Of a stretch of 64,000 nt of DNA, positions 9,405-20,422 are shown piece after piece (position 1 is the stretch's first letter; each line of letters opens with the position of its first letter). Source of the DNA: Pseudomonas mendocina (lineage in GTDB: Bacteria > Pseudomonadota > Gammaproteobacteria > Pseudomonadales > Pseudomonadaceae). The notes below the pieces were generated by a model, which was not told where the DNA came from, ran no database searches, and saw only the letters and a program-made list of their open reading frames with translations. The stretch spans positions 5,146,001-5,210,000 of the forward strand of contig NZ_CP027657.1 in assembly GCF_003008615.1 (NCBI RefSeq). Reading direction: 5' to 3'. A program made the position numbers and the translations under genes.

Positions 9405-9417
9405 TGAATGAAATTCA
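9405..9417 (+). promoter_or_regulatory. Putative MetR operator upstream of metH
   Basis: TGAATGAAATTCA fits the MetR consensus TGAANN(T/A)NNTTCA at every fixed position. It lies 40 bases upstream of a -10-like TATCAT at 9457-9462, a position suited to activation of a promoter with a weak -35. Confidence 0.65.
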
Positions 9418-9456
9418 TGAAAATCCCTGAGACGCTCCAGAACCCTGCAGCTTTGC

Positions 9457-9462
9457 TATCAT
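9457..9462 (+). promoter_or_regulatory. Likely -10 element of metH
   Basis: TATCAT, 37 bases before the metH ATG. The -35 position (about 9434-9439) is poor, which fits dependence on an activator bound at 9405-9417. Confidence 0.5.
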
Positions 9463-9499
9463 CGCGCACCTTTGTTTCCGCTTTGCTCAGGTAGTACTC

Positions 9500-13210
<3,711 letters not shown>

Positions 13211-13213
13211 TGC

Positions 13214-13241
13214 AAAAGAGCCCGCAATCGCGGGCTCTTTT
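13214..13241 (+). terminator. Rho-independent terminator of metH
   Basis: GAGCCCGC (13218-13225) and GCGGGCTC (13230-13237) form an 8-bp stem with a 4-base loop, flanked by A4 and T4. Confidence 0.9.
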
Positions 13242-13362
13242 CATTCATACCGTGACGAACGCGAGGCGACTCGCGCCGATTGTCGAAAAACACGAACTCC
13301 CATAGCGGATCGCTGCTCCAAGATTTACCGAGCCACTTCGGCTCGTTCGACGGAGCGATGAC

Positions 13363-13695
13363 ATGCACAAGCACAGCCTTGCAGTACTGGCCGTAGCGGC
13401 CGTGATGACCGGTTGCTCGACTTTCGAGAACCCGACCGATTACGTGACCTTCCGCAACGAACCCCTGGTCAAGCAGGTCGAACATGGCATGACCCAGGAT
13501 CAGGTGCGAACCCTTGGCGGGCCGGCCTCTTCGGAAGTGCGCAACCGGGTTACCGGGGGTACCTGCAACAACTACGTGCTCAATGTCGACGGGCTGGAAC
13601 AACCCTACTACGTGGACTTCGACGTCAACGGCCGGGTCGACAGCAAAGGCTTCATGAGCTGCGCCCAGCACGAGGAAAACCAGCGCCGGCTTTAG
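13363..13695 (+). CDS. osmE: Osmotically inducible lipoprotein OsmE
   Basis: 110 residues with a lipoprotein signal peptide; the lipobox VMTGC puts the lipidated cysteine at residue 18. The body is a SmpA/OmlA (BamE-like) fold, with the conserved V-x-x-G-M-T-x-x-Q-V-R-x-x-x-G-x-P pattern after the signal. It probably sits in the outer membrane facing the periplasm. GGAGCGATGAC before the start gives a ribosome site. It is followed by a perfect palindromic terminator. Confidence 0.88.
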   Translation: MHKHSLAVLAVAAVMTGCSTFENPTDYVTFRNEPLVKQVEHGMTQDQVRTLGGPASSEVRNRVTGGTCNNYVLNVDGLEQPYYVDFDVNGRVDSKGFMSCAQHEENQRRL

Positions 13696-13704
13696 TGCAC
13701 GCCC

Positions 13705-13730
13705 AGCCCCGCTGCCGGCAGCGGGGCTTT
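13705..13730. terminator. Palindromic terminator after osmE
   Basis: AGCCCCGCTGCC at 13705-13716 is followed at once by its reverse complement (13717-13728), then TTT. It separates osmE from the convergent 28-codon gene and may serve both. Confidence 0.8.
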
Positions 13731-13735
13731 GATGC

Positions 13736-13822
13736 CTAGAAGATCAGTGACAGCAAACCAATCACGACGATCAGGCCAACGATGAAAATGATACCGACGG
13801 TGCCTCCGAGAAACTTCAGCAT
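13736..13822 (-). CDS. Very small membrane peptide (28 residues)
   Basis: An ATG-to-TAG frame of 28 codons starting MLKFLGGTVGIIFIVGL and continuing as one hydrophobic helix of Ile, Val, Leu and Gly to the end. An excellent ribosome site (AAGGAGAG) lies 6 bases upstream of the ATG. Its stop lies 8 bases beyond the osmE terminator, so it has clean boundaries. The helix is long enough to span the inner membrane once. No function is known to me; it could regulate a membrane protein or be a stress peptide. Too short for most gene callers. Confidence 0.68.
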   Translation of the reverse strand: MLKFLGGTVGIIFIVGLIVVIGLLSLIF

Positions 13823-13926
13823 ACTGACTCTCCTTTTTCTGGGTTCATCAGTTCTGACTCCGGCCGGCATGACTGCGTTTAGTCTTTTTCTTCAGCGCCG
13901 CGCCTGACATGGCATTCGCCTCGCCG

Positions 13927-14220
13927 TCAGGCTCCTGGGCGCCGCACGATCTTGATGCTGTATTCCATCTGGGGCTTGCGCGTCACGCTGACCGCACGGC
14001 GGGTCACGGTATCCAGGGTGATGTTCCAGAAACCACTGGACGGCACGCGGATCTTCGCCGGGAACTTGATGAACGCGCCGCCGTGGTAACTGTGGCGGCC
14101 ACGGTTTCTGAACGCGCGGAAGTTGGCATCGTTCATCAAGCGGATGTTGCAGGGCTGCGAACACTGGATGACCACCAGATCGCCCTCTTCCAGATGCTCG
14201 CGTTGATGGATGAATTTCAT
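13927..14220 (-). CDS. DUF1883 domain-containing protein
   Basis: 97 residues that match the DUF1883 pattern almost end to end (MKFIHQREHLEEGD at the start, then CNIRLMND, YHGGAF, FPAKI, VPSSGFWNI and DTVTRRAVSVTRKP). The family is short, basic and of unknown function; some members are fused to TIR domains. The ATG at 14220 is the family start; upstream in-frame codons to 14277 do not resemble the family. No operon partner is obvious. Confidence 0.85.
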   Translation of the reverse strand: MKFIHQREHLEEGDLVVIQCSQPCNIRLMNDANFRAFRNRGRHSYHGGAFIKFPAKIRVPSSGFWNITLDTVTRRAVSVTRKPQMEYSIKIVRRPGA

Positions 14221-14359
14221 CGTTTTCGGACTCGGTGGTGAAACGGGGGCGCAATAGTGCCGCAAGCGGCCCGGCATCGCCAGCGCGGCTGACGACTCGC
14301 TTGCGCCCCAGCCCTGCGCTGCCTAGGATGCGCGCCCATCACCGTGCCGCGTCGTTGTC

Positions 14360-15412
14360 ATGAAAGCCCTGCTCGATCGTATTCCCACCCTGATCGCCCT
14401 GCTGCGCCGTTATCCCGGCCTGGTTGCCCTGTTCGGCTTCTGCTCGGGCGTGGCCAGCTTTCTGCTGGTCGACCGGCAGGCCTACCTGGCCAAGGTGCTC
14501 GGCGTGGTGCTGCTGGTCAGTTGGGTCTGGCTGATCCTGGAAAACCTGTTGCGCGAGCGCATTGCCCAGCGCTTCGGTTTCGAATTGCCGTTGCCGCTAC
14601 TGCGCTACGGCACGCAAATGATCCACCAGGAAAGCCTGTTCTTCGTCCTGCCGTTCTTTTTCATCACCACCACCTGGAACAGCGGACAGCTGCTGTTCAG
14701 CGGGCTGCTGGCGGCGGCGGCGCTGGCCTCGATCACCGACCCGATCTACTACCGCTGGCTGGCACCCAGGCGCTGGTTGCTGCTGATCTTCCATAGCCTG
14801 GCGCTGTTCGCGGTGATGCTCACTGCGCTGCCGATCATCTTCCACCTGACCACACCGCAGAGCTACCGCATCGCCCTGGCCACCGCCACGGTGCTGGCCC
14901 TGCCGAGCCTGCCAGGGCTGATCGGCTTCGCGGGTTGGCGACGCATTCTGCTGCTGGCGATCTTGCCACTGGCAATGGCCGGTGCTGGCTGGATGGCACG
15001 CGTCTGGGTGCCGCCGGCGACGCTGTGGCTGACCGAGGTGGCGATCAGCGACCGCTTCGATGGCGCTCAGCGCACACCAGGAGACAGCCTGGAGCTGATC
15101 ACGCTGGATCAGCTGCGCGACGATGGGCTCTATGCCTATACCTCGATCAACGCGCCGCGCGGCCTCAACGAGCGTATCTATCACGTATGGCTGCATGATG
15201 GCCGCGAAGTCGACCGCATCGCTCTGGACATCCATGGCGGGCGCAAGGAAGGCTATCGCGCCTGGACACACAAACTGCGCTTTCCACAGGATCCGCTTGG
15301 TGACTGGCAGGTACAGGTACGCACCGAGGCCGGTCAGATGATCGGCATGCTGCGCTTCGAGGTCGTCTCCAGCGCGCCATCTGCACCCGAAGCGAGCGCG
15401 CCGCCCTTCTAG
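14360..15412 (+). CDS. DUF5924 membrane protein with C-terminal DUF2914 domain
   Basis: 350 residues. The first ~215 form about six or seven membrane helices (DUF5924 type); the remainder is a soluble, probably periplasmic DUF2914 domain with the pattern DGREVDRIALDIHGG, EGYRAW and GDWQVQVRTEAGQ. DUF2914 resembles a beta-sandwich often attached to envelope proteins. Function unknown. The stop overlaps that of the convergent AraC gene by four bases (CTAG). Confidence 0.75.
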   Translation: MKALLDRIPTLIALLRRYPGLVALFGFCSGVASFLLVDRQAYLAKVLGVVLLVSWVWLILENLLRERIAQRFGFELPLPLLRYGTQMIHQESLFFVLPFFFITTTWNSGQLLFSGLLAAAALASITDPIYYRWLAPRRWLLLIFHSLALFAVMLTALPIIFHLTTPQSYRIALATATVLALPSLPGLIGFAGWRRILLLAILPLAMAGAGWMARVWVPPATLWLTEVAISDRFDGAQRTPGDSLELITLDQLRDDGLYAYTSINAPRGLNERIYHVWLHDGREVDRIALDIHGGRKEGYRAWTHKLRFPQDPLGDWQVQVRTEAGQMIGMLRFEVVSSAPSAPEASAPPF

Positions 15413-16413
15413 CGGTGCGCCTTGCGCCAGCGCGAGGGCGACTGGCCATAGTGATTGCGAAAGGCTTTGCAGAACGCGGCCTGATCGGCATAGCCGAGCA
15501 CATCGGCCAGCAGGGTCAGCGGCATGCTCGACGCCTGCACCTGCCAGCCGGCGCTGTCCATCTTCACCTGATGCACCAGCTGCTTGAAATTGAGCCCCTC
15601 GCTCCGCAACCGTCGCTGCAAGCTGCGCGGGTGCTGGCCCAGGAGCTCGGCGATATGCCCCAGTGAATGCTGGCGCATGCCCAAGGTCTGCACGATCAGG
15701 CTGCGCACCTGCAGTTCCAGGCTGTCCTGCAGGCTCTCCAGGCGCTCGCGCAGCTGTTCGTCGAGGCGTTGTGCATCATCTCTAGCCATCGCCAGCACCG
15801 GCCGCTGCAGCACGCGGGCGTCGTACACCAGGCAGTCGTATTCCTGATCGAACAAGACTTCGCAGCCCAGGTGCTGGCGGTAGCGCGGGCGCGGCGCCAC
15901 CGGGCTATGGCTGAACGCCACGCGCAGCGGACGCAGATCGTCGCCTCCGATGGCCCGCACCAGCCGTGCGTAGGCCGCGATGGCCATCTCGCGGTACTGC
16001 TGCGCGCCCTCGACGGCGAAGAAATGCTCGATGCGCCGCACCTGAATACGCCCTTCCAGCGGCAACAGCTGCCAGTGCTCGGCCTTGTTGTGCAGTGCCA
16101 GATAGCGTTGCGCCGCAGTGAAAGCGGCATGCAGGTCGGGCTCGCGCACCAGCAGGCGGCCCAGCAGACCGAGCATGTCCAGCCCCTGGTGGCTGGCCAC
16201 GCGCAGGCCGAGATCCGGGCATTGCAGCTGCACGCTGGCCAGATTCAACAAGCGTATCAGCTGCTCGATCTGGATCAGCCCATCGCCGTCGTCCAGGGCC
16301 ATACAGGGCATTTCCGCACGCGCCAGCAGCCCGTGCAGGTCACCGTCCAGGCGTTCCACTTCTGCGGCCAGGCCGGTCAGGGCCGCGCTGCGCACTTCAT
16401 AGCGGATGGACAT
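15409..16413 (-). CDS. AraC-family transcriptional regulator (OruR/ArgR-like, arabinose-binding-type N-terminal domain)
   Basis: 334 residues. The N-terminal ~190 look like the Arabinose_bd effector domain used by regulators of amino-acid catabolism; the C-terminal ~100 hold the two helix-turn-helix motifs (HIAELLGQHPRSLQRRL and ADVLGYADQAAFCKAFR). The ATG at 16413 has CAGGAGG seven bases upstream; the longer frame to 16449 has none. It diverges from the amidohydrolase gene and most likely regulates it. An imperfect TGTC-N6-TGACA inverted repeat near 16457-16471 in the shared spacer is a possible operator. Confidence 0.85.
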   Translation of the reverse strand: MSIRYEVRSAALTGLAAEVERLDGDLHGLLARAEMPCMALDDGDGLIQIEQLIRLLNLASVQLQCPDLGLRVASHQGLDMLGLLGRLLVREPDLHAAFTAAQRYLALHNKAEHWQLLPLEGRIQVRRIEHFFAVEGAQQYREMAIAAYARLVRAIGGDDLRPLRVAFSHSPVAPRPRYRQHLGCEVLFDQEYDCLVYDARVLQRPVLAMARDDAQRLDEQLRERLESLQDSLELQVRSLIVQTLGMRQHSLGHIAELLGQHPRSLQRRLRSEGLNFKQLVHQVKMDSAGWQVQASSMPLTLLADVLGYADQAAFCKAFRNHYGQSPSRWRKAHR

Positions 16414-16528
16414 CGCCGGCCTCCTGGCAAAGTGAACAAAAGATGCCAAGCCTGTCGCGTCATGACAAGTGTTGCCCGCCAGGCGCTCCTACTCTGGCCT
16501 CACAACAACAAGAGCCGAGGCCACCGCC

Positions 16529-18268
16529 ATGCCCCAATACGACCTGATCATCCAGAGTGGCCGCTATTTCGACGGCAGCCCTGCGCCCTCCGCCATCCGC
16601 AGCCTGGCGATCAAGGACGGACGCATCGCCCTGGTCAGCGCCGAGCCCCTCGATGCCGGCCTGGCCGAGCGGGTCATCGATGCCCAGGGCAAGTGGATCA
16701 CGCCCGGCTTTCTCGACACCCATACCCACTACGATGCCGAGCTGATGGTCGCCCCCAGCCTCAGCGAGTCGGTGCGCCATGGCGTGACCACGGTGCTGGT
16801 AGGCAGTTGTTCGCTGAGCATGGTGTGCAGCGAGGCCGAGGATGCCTCGGACATCTTCACCCGGGTGGAAACCGTGCCGCGCGAGAAGGTGCTGCCCATC
16901 CTGCGCGAGCGCAAGCGCTGGAACGGTCCTCGGCAGTGGCGCGACTTCGTCGACCAGCATCCGCTGGGACCAAACCTGGTCAGCTTTCTCGGCCATAGCG
17001 ACCTGCGTGTGGCGGTGATGGGCCTGCACCGCGCCACCGACCGCCAGGTCGTGCCCAGCGAGGCCGAGCTGCAGCGCATGGAGGCCCTGCTCGAGGAGGC
17101 CCTGGATTGCGGCTTTCTGGGTCTGTCCACCATGTGCCTGAAGTGGGACAAGATCGACGGCGACCGCGAATGGTCGAAGAGCCTGCCCAGCACCTACGCG
17201 CGCTGGCGCGAGGTGCGCCGCCTCAACCGCCTGCTGCGCCGGCGTGGGCGCGTGCACCAGGGCGCACCCAATGCCGCCAATCCGCTGCAGATCACCCAGT
17301 ACATCAGCGAGGCCGTCGGCCTGCTGCGCAAGCCGCTGAAGACCACCCTGATCTCCCTGCTCGACCTCAAGGGCAATCGCAGCCTGGCGCTGCTCGCCCG
17401 CCTCTCCGCCTGGCTGACCAATCGCCTCGGCGGCGACTTCCGCTGGCAGTTGCTGCCGACACCGTTCGCCATCTATGCCGACGGCATGGATATCGTGCTG
17501 TTCGAGGAATTCGGCGCGGGCGAAATGGCCCTCGACGTAAAAGATCAACTCGAACGCAACATGCTGCTGCAGAACGAGCAGTACCGCCGTACCTTCCGCA
17601 AGTACTACGCCGACAAGCTGTCGCCCCGCGTCTGGCAACGCGACTTCGGCGATGCGGTGATCCTCGGCTGCCCGGACGCCGCGCTGGTCGGGCGCAACTT
17701 CGCCGAGGTGGCGCGTGAACGTGGCGTGCATGTAGTCGACCTATTTCTCGACATGGTGGTGCAATACGGCCGCCAGCTGCGCTGGTTCACCGTGATCGGC
17801 AACCACCGCCTGGACACGCTGCGGCAGATGGTGCGCAGCCCACATACGCTGATCACCTTCTCCGACGCCGGCGCACACATTCGCAACATGGCCTTCTACA
17901 ACCTGCCCTTGCGCTTCCTCAAGCTGGTCAAGGACAGCCACAGCGAAGGCCAGCCGGTGATGAGCCTGGAGCAGGCCGTGCATCGGCTGACTGGCGAGCA
18001 GGCCGACTGGCTCGGCATCGACGCCGGTTACATCCGCCCGGGCGATCGCGCCGACCTGGTGCTGCTCGACCCCGCCGGCCTGCAGCAGAACCTGGAACAG
18101 GAGAACTGGGACGAGATGCAGGGCTTCGGCATCCAGCGCATGGTCTGCCGCAATCCGGGCTGCGTCAGCCACGTGCTGATCAATGGGCGACTGGCCGTGG
18201 ACGAAGAGCGCATCGCCCCGGAGCTGGGCCAGCAACTCGGTTTCGGCCAGTTTCTCGAAGCACGCTGA
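16529..18268 (+). CDS. N-acyl-D-amino-acid deacylase-like amidohydrolase
   Basis: 579 residues of the amidohydrolase superfamily (Amidohydro_3 / D-aminoacylase type). The metal motif is GFLDTHTHYDAEL near residue 65; later FSDAGAHIRNM carries the conserved Asp-x-x-x-His segment, and the C terminus closes with the usual beta-sandwich (GDRADLVLLDP). Family enzymes remove acyl groups from N-acyl-D-amino acids or open cyclic amides. The substrate cannot be read from sequence. The ATG at 16529 begins MPQYDLIIQSG, the expected first strand. Divergence from an AraC regulator of the amino-acid catabolism type supports a role in using modified amino acids. Confidence 0.78.
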   Translation: MPQYDLIIQSGRYFDGSPAPSAIRSLAIKDGRIALVSAEPLDAGLAERVIDAQGKWITPGFLDTHTHYDAELMVAPSLSESVRHGVTTVLVGSCSLSMVCSEAEDASDIFTRVETVPREKVLPILRERKRWNGPRQWRDFVDQHPLGPNLVSFLGHSDLRVAVMGLHRATDRQVVPSEAELQRMEALLEEALDCGFLGLSTMCLKWDKIDGDREWSKSLPSTYARWREVRRLNRLLRRRGRVHQGAPNAANPLQITQYISEAVGLLRKPLKTTLISLLDLKGNRSLALLARLSAWLTNRLGGDFRWQLLPTPFAIYADGMDIVLFEEFGAGEMALDVKDQLERNMLLQNEQYRRTFRKYYADKLSPRVWQRDFGDAVILGCPDAALVGRNFAEVARERGVHVVDLFLDMVVQYGRQLRWFTVIGNHRLDTLRQMVRSPHTLITFSDAGAHIRNMAFYNLPLRFLKLVKDSHSEGQPVMSLEQAVHRLTGEQADWLGIDAGYIRPGDRADLVLLDPAGLQQNLEQENWDEMQGFGIQRMVCRNPGCVSHVLINGRLAVDEERIAPELGQQLGFGQFLEAR

Positions 18269-18313
18269 GACGCCCTACGCATGGGCGCGCGGCGGTGGTA
18301 GCATGCGCGCCCC

Positions 18314-19345
18314 ATGCAGCTCACCGAACTCAACCAACGCCTCGCCAACCTCGGCGCCAAACCCCAGCATATCGGGCGCATCACCCGTGCCTGGCTGCAA
18401 GGCAAGGCACTGGATACCGGCACCAAGCACCAGAAGACCGAGAACTTCCTGCCGCTGACGGTGCGTGAGGCGTTGCCGTCCATCGCCAGTGAGCTGGACG
18501 GTCTGGCCCGGCTGCGCTCCGAGCATCCCGGTGCCGATGGTTCGGCGCGCCTGCTGGTGGAACTGGCCGACAAGCAGATGGTCGAGAGCGTGCTGCTGCC
18601 GCGCGATGGCCTGTGCATCTCCAGTCAGGTCGGTTGCGCCGTGGGCTGCGTATTCTGCATGACCGGCAAGAGCGGCCTGCTGCGCCAGCTCAGTAGCGCC
18701 GAAATGGTCGCCCAGGTCGCCCTGGGCCGGCGGTTTCGCCCAGTGAAGAAAGTGGTGTTCATGGGCATGGGCGAGCCGGCGCACAACCTCGACAACGTGC
18801 TGGAGGCCATCGACCTGCTCGGCACCGAGGGCGGCATCGGCCATCGCAACCTGGTGTTCTCCACCGTCGGCGACCCGCGCGTGTTCGAGCGGCTGCCCAA
18901 GCAGCGTGTGCGCCCTGCCCTGGCGCTCTCGCTGCACACCACCGACGCCGAACTGCGCCAACGCCTGCTGCCCAAGGCGCCGCGCATCGATCCGGAAGAG
19001 CTGGTGGCACTGGGCGAGGCCTATGCCCGCGCCACCGACTACCCGATCCAGTACCAGTGGACGCTACTCAAGGGCATCAACGACAGCCAGCAAGAGATGG
19101 ACAACATCCTGCGCCTGTTCAAAGGCAAGTTCGCCGTGCTCAACCTGATTCCCTACAACAGCCTGGAAGCCGACGACTATCAACGTCCGGACGGCGAACG
19201 CATCGTCGAAATGGTGCGCTACTTGCACAGCCGAGGCGTGCTGACCAAGGTGCGCAATTCCGCCGGCCAGGATGTCGATGGCGGTTGCGGGCAGTTGCGC
19301 GCTCGCGCGACCGACCTGATCAAAGTGCGCAACCTGGGACGCTGA
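18314..19345 (+). CDS. RlmN/Cfr-family radical SAM RNA methyltransferase
   Basis: 343 residues, somewhat shorter at the N terminus than RlmN (~384). The radical SAM cluster motif C-x3-C-x2-C reads CAVGCVFC, and the two methyl-transfer cysteines are present: one in GLCISSQVG before the cluster, one in GGCGQL near the C terminus. It can therefore do the RlmN/Cfr reaction, methylating an adenine in RNA. In Pseudomonas the housekeeping rlmN sits with the ispG/pilF genes, so this copy next to cysI is probably a second paralogue with a different or redundant RNA target. No strong ribosome site is visible. Confidence 0.85.
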   Translation: MQLTELNQRLANLGAKPQHIGRITRAWLQGKALDTGTKHQKTENFLPLTVREALPSIASELDGLARLRSEHPGADGSARLLVELADKQMVESVLLPRDGLCISSQVGCAVGCVFCMTGKSGLLRQLSSAEMVAQVALGRRFRPVKKVVFMGMGEPAHNLDNVLEAIDLLGTEGGIGHRNLVFSTVGDPRVFERLPKQRVRPALALSLHTTDAELRQRLLPKAPRIDPEELVALGEAYARATDYPIQYQWTLLKGINDSQQEMDNILRLFKGKFAVLNLIPYNSLEADDYQRPDGERIVEMVRYLHSRGVLTKVRNSAGQDVDGGCGQLRARATDLIKVRNLGR

Positions 19346-19393
19346 ACGCTGCCTGCACCAGCATGATGCCGGGTGCTTTCCGAGGATTGCCTC

Positions 19394-20290
19394 ATGCTCC
19401 GCTCTCTACCGCTGCTGATTGCCGTCTTGCTGTGCCTGCCTCTTGCCGGACAGGCCGAAACACTGCGCGAGAAACTCCAGGAGCGCCGTGAAGCCCGCAG
19501 TGAACAGCGCCTGCTGGACGCACTCCCTGACGGCAGTCGCGTCCTCCGGGATCAGGCCTACGGCCCACATCCCAGGCAACGTTTCGACGTCTACCTGCCC
19601 TCGGCTGCGCAGGACGCGCCGATCCTGTTCATGGTGCACGGCGGTGGCTGGTACACCGGCGACAAGGCCCGCGATGCCGTGGTCGAGAACAAGGCCAGAC
19701 ACTGGCTGAAAAAGGGCTACATCCTGGTATCGGCTAACTACCGCCTGTTGCCGGACGCCGATCCGCTAACCCAGGCCGGCGACGTGGCACAAGCCGTGGC
19801 CGCCGTACAGCGTCAGGCGCAGCGCTGGGGCGGCGATCCGGCGCGCCTTGTGCTGATGGGCCATTCGGCCGGCGCGCACCTGGTGACGCTGCTCAACAGT
19901 GAACCGAACCTGGCCTCGGCGGTGTCCCACCCCTGGCTCGGCACTGTCGCCCTGGACAGCGCAGCCTTCGATGTCTCAGCCATCATGCAGCAGCGCCATC
20001 TGCCGCTCTACGACCGTGCCTTCGGCCAGGACAGCCGTTACTGGACGCGCGCATCGCCGCTGCACGTGCTGCGCAGCGGCGTACCACCGCTGCTCGCCGT
20101 GTGCTCGACACACCGCCGCGACGCCTGCCCGCAGGCCGATGCCTACGCGGCCAGAGCCCGGCAACTGGCGGTAACGGTGCACGTGCTGCGCGAGCAGCGC
20201 TCGCACGGCGAAATCAACGCTGACCTGGGCACGGATGCCAGCTACACCACCCGGGTCGATGACTTTTTCACCTCACTCGGGCTGCCCTGA
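19394..20290 (+). CDS. Secreted alpha/beta-hydrolase (esterase/lipase-like)
   Basis: 298 residues with a signal peptide cut near GQA-ET (residue ~22). The alpha/beta-hydrolase core shows the oxyanion motif HGGGW, the nucleophile elbow GHSAGAH, and a late His in SHGEIN, in the order Ser-Asp-His of the hormone-sensitive-lipase / carboxylesterase type. It probably works in the periplasm on a small ester. The ATG at 19394 gives a clean signal peptide and follows a GAGGA ribosome site. The preceding radical SAM gene ends 48 bases upstream, so they could share a transcript. Confidence 0.8.
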   Translation: MLRSLPLLIAVLLCLPLAGQAETLREKLQERREARSEQRLLDALPDGSRVLRDQAYGPHPRQRFDVYLPSAAQDAPILFMVHGGGWYTGDKARDAVVENKARHWLKKGYILVSANYRLLPDADPLTQAGDVAQAVAAVQRQAQRWGGDPARLVLMGHSAGAHLVTLLNSEPNLASAVSHPWLGTVALDSAAFDVSAIMQQRHLPLYDRAFGQDSRYWTRASPLHVLRSGVPPLLAVCSTHRRDACPQADAYAARARQLAVTVHVLREQRSHGEINADLGTDASYTTRVDDFFTSLGLP

Positions 20291-20306
20291 ACAGGCCCTG
20301 CTGCCC

Positions 20307-20333
20307 TCAAGTCCGGCGTATACGCGCCGATAT
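20307..20333 (+). promoter_or_regulatory. FliA (sigma-28) promoter of the chemoreceptor gene
   Basis: TCAAGTCC at 20307-20314, 11 bases, then GCCGATAT at 20326-20333. Both boxes and the spacing match the flagellar sigma-28 consensus (TAAAGTTT/TCAAG-type, N11, GCCGATAA). The predicted transcript starts near 20341, 82 bases before the receptor ATG. Confidence 0.82.
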
Positions 20334-20422
20334 CCCTGGTGCGGACGCATAACTGCCGACAGATGCCCCCGTCTGATCGACCCACCCAGCAGGGACGCGT
20401 GTATCTTGCCGTAGGAGCTTCC

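Noticed and set aside
9348..9499. Cobalamin riboswitch upstream of metH
   Set aside because: The spacer is only about 150 bases and shows no B12-box-like sequence; a MetR site explains it better.
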